Part shown: positions 5,807-9,307 of the stretch, piece after piece
How the letters are laid out: each line of letters starts with the position of its first letter
Numbering within the stretch: position 1 is the stretch's first letter
Source: Glaciecola sp038744645
Lineage (GTDB): Bacteria > Pseudomonadota > Gammaproteobacteria > Enterobacterales > Alteromonadaceae
Length of the DNA stretch: 9,307 nt
Assembly: GCA_038744645.1 (NCBI GenBank)
Contig: JBCDMA010000155.1
Span: forward strand, 1-9,307
Direction: 5' to 3'
Translations under genes and position numbers: made by a program
The notes under the pieces: generated by a model
The model's input: the letters and a program-made list of their open reading frames with translations, nothing else
The model's database searches: none
Told to the model about the DNA's origin: nothing

Positions 5807-6553
5807 TTAAACGGAAGCGGTGATCCCGAGATATAGTGTACGCAAAGCTAAAGCAGTAATGAGAATTTTAAAGGTGCGATCAAAGACGCGAGCCGGTATC
5901 TTATTCAAGCACTTCAAGCCAAGCCATGTGCCAACTGAACCGGCAATGACCATAAGAATAATCATGCTTAACCAAGGTAAAAAAGCAAATCCTATCGAAA
6001 TGAATAAAATGAGTTTTAATGTGTGCTGACAACACATGCAACTTGAGAAGGTTGCTATTAGTTGATGTTTATCTGAGCGTTCTGAATGAATAAGTGCTGC
6101 AACCAAAGGTCCTGTCGCACCCACAAACATTGTCAAAAAGGTGGTTACAAATCCTGAAAGAAATCGAAGTAGTTTTCCCAGCTCTTTCTTCTTTGGTTTG
6201 AAACCCCACACAAGACATAGAACAAAGATCCCAATAGAAATTTGTATGACCGAGATGGTTAGTTGAACGAGGACAAAACTAGCAAGAAACGCTGCACATA
6301 TGGCTCCACCGAGAAACAAGGTTACAAGCGCCCACTGTATGTGTTGTCTTGTCATGAGCATTCTGTTGGCGTTGGAACCGAGTTGTACAGCTCCATGTAC
6401 TGGAATGAGTGCGAAAGGTGGAATGACGTTGGCCATTGTCACTAACAATAAAAGACCACCGCCGATACCCAATGAAGCACTTATGAAGGAGGTAGTGAGT
6501 GATGTTGCTACAAGACCAACAAATACCCAGTTATTAATCCCTTCGGGCACCAA
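5807..6553 (-). CDS. TauE/SafE-family membrane exporter (sulfite/organosulfonate exporter family)
   Basis: A 248-residue polytopic inner-membrane protein with about seven or eight hydrophobic segments and the internal duplication of the TauE/SafE (DUF81) family. The first half carries SASLGIGGGLLLL (residues 25-37) and PVHGAVQLGSNANR (51-64); the second carries GATGPLVAALI (145-155) and the following histidine helix. Substrates in this family include sulfite and sulfoacetate, but none can be assigned here. An unusual C172-M-C174-C175 cluster sits in the second-half signature helix. The start is not ATG: TTG (6551-6553) or the next codon GTG (6548-6550), with GGAG at 6566-6569 about 12 bases upstream; no in-frame ATG precedes it before the stop at 6575. 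It starts 21 bp after the 60-residue gene on the same strand and is very likely cotranscribed with it. Confidence 0.88.
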   Translation of the reverse strand: MVPEGINNWVFVGLVATSLTTSFISASLGIGGGLLLLVTMANVIPPFALIPVHGAVQLGSNANRMLMTRQHIQWALVTLFLGGAICAAFLASFVLVQLTISVIQISIGIFVLCLVWGFKPKKKELGKLLRFLSGFVTTFLTMFVGATGPLVAALIHSERSDKHQLIATFSSCMCCQHTLKLILFISIGFAFLPWLSMIILMVIAGSVGTWLGLKCLNKIPARVFDRTFKILITALALRTLYLGITASV

Positions 6554-6574
6554 CCAAGAGACATACTCCAGTCG

Positions 6575-6757
6575 TTATGCCTCGGCTTTTTTCAATAATT
6601 GAATGGCCTGTTGTAGATCTTGAATCGTCTGTCGACGAAATGAGCCTGGAGAGTGAAAGTTCACCAACATAATTGCGTCTAGAAGTTGCTGTCCCAAAAC
6701 ACTACATGGGTTCTTTTCAAACTTATCAGTCAATGCTAATACTATATCTCTGGTCAT
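6575..6757 (-). CDS. Small protein of unknown function (60 residues) upstream of tauE
   Basis: A 60-residue product that I do not recognise. It starts MTRDIVLALTDKFEKNPCSV, has a mixed hydrophobic/charged composition and probably ends in an amphipathic helix (IQDLQQAIQLLKKAEA). No signal peptide or membrane segment is obvious, and there is a single Cys (C18). Reality is supported by a proper ATG with AGGG nine bases upstream, a reading frame closed by a stop shortly before it, and tight spacing (21 bp) to the TauE/SafE gene, which implies a shared transcript. It could be an accessory or regulatory partner of the exporter, but this rests on position only. Confidence 0.6.
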   Translation of the reverse strand: MTRDIVLALTDKFEKNPCSVLGQQLLDAIMLVNFHSPGSFRRQTIQDLQQAIQLLKKAEA

Positions 6758-6851
6758 ATCAGTAATCCCTATTTTTGTCGCTTCAAAAAAGTCCTAATAT
6801 CCAACATAGACATCTCTCTTATCCGGTGTTTGAGTCGACACTCTTTTCTAG

Positions 6852-6872
6852 GAGACTTGTCGTATTAGTCTC
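6852..6872. repeat. Inverted repeat in the leader of the 60-residue gene/tauE unit
   Basis: GAGACT (6852-6857) and AGTCTC (6867-6872) form a perfect 6-bp stem with a 9-nt loop, between the Pho-box-like site and the coding region. It could be an operator half-site pair or a leader hairpin; no T-run follows on the - strand. Confidence 0.35.
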
Positions 6873-6900
6873 ATGAAACGGTTAGAGATGCAATAACTCA

Positions 6901-6918
6901 GTGACAGTTTTTTGACAG
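6901..6918 (-). promoter_or_regulatory. Pho-box-like direct repeat (PhoB-type site)
   Basis: Read on the - strand the 18-mer is CTGTCAAAAAACTGTCAC: two CTGTCA units with an 11-bp period and an A-rich linker. It matches 17 of 18 positions of the classical Pho box (CTGTCAT, AWAW, CTGTCAY). Its orientation would drive transcription towards the 60-residue gene and tauE, 143 bp downstream. No good -10 lies about 10 bp downstream, where Pho promoters usually have one; TCTAAC, 14 bp after the box, is the nearest. On the other strand the same bases contain a perfect -35 hexamer, TTGACA (6912-6917), with no convincing -10. Confidence 0.5.
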
Positions 6919-7154
6919 TTATTCGCAAGTCAAAGATTTTACGGGTGTTTTTTATACGCTCCTTTAGTAGTAATTTTGTTAAAACGTCGATTTTTTACAA
7001 TTTTCTCATACTTTTTTCTTATAAAAAGTCGGGTTAGTTTTGAATGCGTCAAAAAAAGGTCGGTCTTATTTAAAGAGAATAGAGCGGAATATAGGGTATT
7101 TTAAATGTTTCAAATCGTTCAGCTATGAGTACTCAAAAATCCTCAATCTTTTGA

Positions 7155-8243
7155 TCAATAAATCGATTCAATAATAGCCTGAGCAATGTCGTAGTTTGGC
7201 AGAATTTTGTCAGCAGCACCCCTTGAAATGAGTTCTCGCGGCATACCAAAAACGACAGCAGTATCCTCAGACTCCGCAATAGTTGTAGCGCCTTTTTCAT
7301 GAGCCAATGTCATTGATGCTGCACCATCATCACCCATGCCGGTGAGTTGAACGCATAGGACTTTACTCGGTGGAATAACATTTGTCGCGGAAGAGACGAG
7401 TGCATCTACACTGGGATGCCATAGGATGTTTTCATCTGCAGGGATAGAGTCAGCATAGAGTCTGTTGCCACGTCTAACAATCGTTATATCAGCGTCGCCT
7501 TTTGCTATATATACATTGCCAGGTTTTAGTTCGCTGATATGACTGACTTCACTGACGGCAACCCTACTGATGCCGTTGAGGCGTTCAGCAAAAACGGAAG
7601 TAAATCTGGATGGCATATGTTGTGCGATGACAATGGGGACTGGAAATTCTGATGGGAGACGCGTGATTATTTCTTTTAACGTGCCTGGACCACCTGTTGA
7701 CACACCCACTAGCACGAGTTCTATTTCCGCGCTTGGGCGCTTGCAAATCGCCACAGTATTGTGCCGTTCAAAGCGCAATTCCGGCTGTTTTCTCGCTTCT
7801 GGTGATGTTGCTTTAGCGTTGTTGGCTTGCAAAACATTCACACGCGCTGCACTTCGCAATTTGGCGAAAAGCGTATTGGCAGATTCACCCACATAGGGTT
7901 GCATCAAACTGTGTGTTGTCGTTTTACTTCCTGGTTTAGGTATGTAATCCACGGCACCAAGCTCAAGCGCTTCAAAACTTGCACGTGCACCTTTTTCGGT
8001 AAGTGAAGATATCATTACTACTGGAGTAGGGTTGCTATTCATTATGGATCTTAGGCATGTTAATCCATCCATGACCGGCATGTTAATGTCCAAGGTGATA
8101 ACGTCAGGTTGATACTGAGGGATCCTTTCCAAACATTCTTGACCGTTACTTGCAGTGGCTACAACAAAACCTTCATCTGACAATACTTCCTGCAAGTGTT
8201 TTCGGGTTAATGCAGAATCATCAACCACCAATACTTTTGTCAT
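7155..8243 (-). CDS. cheB: Chemotaxis response regulator protein-glutamate methylesterase CheB
   Basis: A 362-residue two-domain cytoplasmic enzyme that removes methyl groups from, and deamidates glutamines of, chemoreceptors when phosphorylated by CheA. The receiver domain (about 1-125) has the acidic pair D8-D9, phospho-acceptor D52 (TLDINMPVMDG), S79/S80 (VMISS) and the switch lysine K103 (IPKPG). After a variable linker (about 126-172), the methylesterase domain carries the catalytic triad S182 (GVSTGGP), H209 (AQHMP) and D305 (GMGDDGA), spaced almost as in Salmonella CheB. Length is normal and nothing is missing. The ATG at 8243 has AGGAG about 12 bases upstream, a rather long spacing. 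No cheA, cheW, cheR, cheY or receptor gene is adjacent, so within this window it is an orphan. It may serve a chemosensory array encoded elsewhere. Confidence 0.95.
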   Translation of the reverse strand: MTKVLVVDDSALTRKHLQEVLSDEGFVVATASNGQECLERIPQYQPDVITLDINMPVMDGLTCLRSIMNSNPTPVVMISSLTEKGARASFEALELGAVDYIPKPGSKTTTHSLMQPYVGESANTLFAKLRSAARVNVLQANNAKATSPEARKQPELRFERHNTVAICKRPSAEIELVLVGVSTGGPGTLKEIITRLPSEFPVPIVIAQHMPSRFTSVFAERLNGISRVAVSEVSHISELKPGNVYIAKGDADITIVRRGNRLYADSIPADENILWHPSVDALVSSATNVIPPSKVLCVQLTGMGDDGAASMTLAHEKGATTIAESEDTAVVFGMPRELISRGAADKILPNYDIAQAIIESIY

Positions 8244-8300
8244 GTTTTAGTCGGACTCCTGAGAATGGTACATCAAGTAATAACCTATCAAACATCCATT

Positions 8301-8331
8301 AAGGTGATTATTGTATATTTGAAGGTGATTA
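8301..8331. repeat. 10-bp direct repeat upstream of cheB, 21-bp period
   Basis: AAGGTGATTA occurs at 8301-8310 and 8322-8331, so the copies face the same side of the helix two turns apart. ATTGTA (8310-8315) and TACAAT (8330-8335) form an overlapping inverted repeat. The element lies 58-88 bp upstream of the cheB start, in a promoter-like AT-rich zone (- strand -10-like hexamers AATAAT and TACAAT). A regulator site is plausible. Confidence 0.5.
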
Positions 8332-8406
8332 CAATCTTTTACCTAGATCAACTATTGCTCAAAAGTGTACCAACGCTCTCCGTGACGTTTTTATCGTTTG
8401 ACTACC

Positions 8407-8446
8407 AAAAAAATGCCTACTGATGTGAATACTAGATAGTCACGGC
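8407..8446 (-). terminator. Possible terminator after the RND pump gene
   Basis: On the - strand, 13-52 bases after the pump's stop codon, GCCGTGA (8440-8446) can pair with TCAC (8425-8428) and, across a 7-nt bulge, GGC (8415-8417), followed by seven T (8407-8413). The T-run and position fit an intrinsic terminator, but the stem is interrupted. Confidence 0.3.
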
Positions 8447-8458
8447 GTTGTTACCGAA

Positions 8459-9307
8459 CTAGCCTTCTTGAGGTTGTGTGGTTTGTGTTTCCTTTGTCTT
8501 ATGGTTCAGCTTATTCAAAACAAACTGCAAAGGCTTTTGCAAATCATCAAAAATGAGATATAAGCATGGTATCAAAACAAGCGTTACTAGGGTTGCGTAC
8601 AAAACCGCAAATCCAAGTGCGACTGCCATTGGTATGACGAAAGCGGCTTGTAAACTTGTTTCAAACATAATCGGAAGCACGCCAACAAAGGTTGTTATCG
8701 ATGTTAGCGTAATGGCCCTGAATCGCGCGCAACCAGCATCGATAACGGCATCCTTAATACTCATACCTTGTTTGCGACGGTGATTCACAAAATCGGTCAT
8801 GACTAAGCTGTCATTTACAACAACACCAAACGCGGCTATCAAGCCAAAGTTTGAAAATTGACTAAGATCCAATCCCATCACGTAGTGGCCAAATACTGCG
8901 CCGGTAAAACTAAATGGGATAACCGACATAATTATCAATGGTTGCGCATAGCTCTTTAAAGGAATAGCGAGCAAAATATAGATGGCTAATAGAAGGATAA
9001 CGAGAAACTTTAGCTGCTCTATCTGCTGTGACTGTTGTTCTTGTATCTTTCCTCCGAGTTCTGTTTTTACGCCAGAAAAAACGCGCGTTATTTCAGGTAG
9101 AATCTGGTCTTTAATGCGATCTACAACTTCATTCGGTTCCACTAACTCTTCGTCTATAGCTCCCCAAATGTATACGCTTCTATATCCTCCTTCTCTTCTG
9201 ATGTAACTGATTCCTGGCACTTCAGTGAACTCAGCGACGTCACCTAATAATACTTCTGCGCCGGTGGGTGTTTGGATTACTGTATGTTTTAAATCTGCGT
9301 ATCTTTC
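8459..9307 (-). CDS. RND efflux transporter permease subunit, AcrB/HAE1-like (C-terminal part; 5' end outside window)
   Basis: The C-terminal 282 residues of a resistance-nodulation-division inner-membrane pump, proton-driven and normally paired with a periplasmic adaptor and an outer-membrane channel. The frame is open to the window edge, so the start at 9220 is only an internal codon (GTG). In order: the end of the second periplasmic loop (TGAEVLLGDVAEFTEVPGI, then the IRREGGYRSVYIWG strand), and five membrane segments equivalent to TM8-TM12. The segment FGLIAAFGVVVNDSLVMTDF is TM10, with Asn in the N-D pair where AcrB has Lys (AKN). ITLTSITTFVGVLPI is TM11. The protein ends in a hydrophilic Thr/Gln-rich tail. 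The substrate cannot be predicted; drug or bile-type HAE1 pumps are likelier than heavy-metal CzcA types. An adaptor gene probably lies beyond the right edge, upstream in the operon. Confidence 0.92.
   Translation of the reverse strand, partial: ERYADLKHTVIQTPTGAEVLLGDVAEFTEVPGISYIRREGGYRSVYIWGAIDEELVEPNEVVDRIKDQILPEITRVFSGVKTELGGKIQEQQSQQIEQLKFLVILLLAIYILLAIPLKSYAQPLIIMSVIPFSFTGAVFGHYVMGLDLSQFSNFGLIAAFGVVVNDSLVMTDFVNHRRKQGMSIKDAVIDAGCARFRAITLTSITTFVGVLPIMFETSLQAAFVIPMAVALGFAVLYATLVTLVLIPCLYLIFDDLQKPLQFVLNKLNHKTKETQTTQPQEG

Larger units (their letters stand above)
6758..7154. other. AT-rich intergenic region between cheB and the 60-residue gene/tauE unit
   Basis: This 397-bp region holds no convincing gene. 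It contains a Pho-box-like direct repeat (6901-6918), a leader inverted repeat GAGACT/AGTCTC (6852-6857 and 6867-6872, 9-nt loop), and an AT-rich hairpin ACTTTTT/AAAAAGT (7010-7016 and 7023-7029). Several T- or A-runs lie downstream of cheB, but no clear GC-rich terminator. A 14-codon - strand frame (6769-6813, product MSMLDIRTFLKRQK) ends 11 bp before the 60-residue gene; its stop overlaps that gene's ribosome binding site. It could be a leader peptide but is too short to call. Confidence 0.55.

Noticed and set aside
6769..6813. 14-codon frame (MSMLDIRTFLKRQK) just upstream of the 60-residue gene
   Set aside because: Too short to separate from chance, with only a weak purine-rich stretch before it; mentioned in the intergenic entry as a possible leader peptide.
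1..9307. Multi-gene novel defence or mobile system
   Set aside because: No nuclease, helicase, toxin-antitoxin, reverse transcriptase, recombinase or repeat array is present; genes are recognisable single-function families in several separate units.

Overview
The window looks like chromosomal DNA of a moderately AT-rich gammaproteobacterium, probably marine or another free-living aquatic type. This is inferred from protein style (FbpA/FbpB ferric transport, an AcrB-type RND pump, a CheB with receiver domain, Dps) and from base composition; nothing in the sequence fixes a genus. There is no rRNA, tRNA, CRISPR array, transposase or integrase.

Layout. Left (1-2555): the 3' part of an iron(III) ABC transporter permease (fbpB type, + strand) meets, tail to tail, a periplasmic ferric-iron-binding protein (fbpA type, - strand). 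The fbpA promoter carries a Fur-box-like palindrome over its -35 region. Middle left (2556-5171): a 358-bp intergenic region with an orphan terminator-like hairpin, then three + strand genes: a SRPBCC/GyrI-like two-domain protein, an SGNH/GDSL hydrolase, and a Dps-family ferritin with its own near-consensus promoter resembling the sigma-S type. Middle right (5284-6757): - strand genes for a VOC/glyoxalase-fold protein, a TauE/SafE membrane exporter (non-ATG start) and a 60-residue unknown protein just upstream of it. Then comes a 397-bp AT-rich gap with a striking Pho-box-like direct repeat pointing towards the small gene and tauE. Right (7155-9307): a complete, apparently stand-alone CheB methylesterase and the C-terminal third of an RND efflux pump, both - strand.

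How the genes fit together. Ferric iron import (FbpA/FbpB) and iron sequestration/peroxide protection (Dps) form a plausible iron-homeostasis theme on the left side. The other genes look like independent housekeeping or accessory units. I see no convincing multi-gene novel defence or biosynthetic system. The best leads are regulatory: the Pho-box-like site, the operator-like palindromes and direct repeats upstream of the VOC gene and cheB, the orphan terminator hairpin, and the uncharacterised 60-residue gene linked to tauE.
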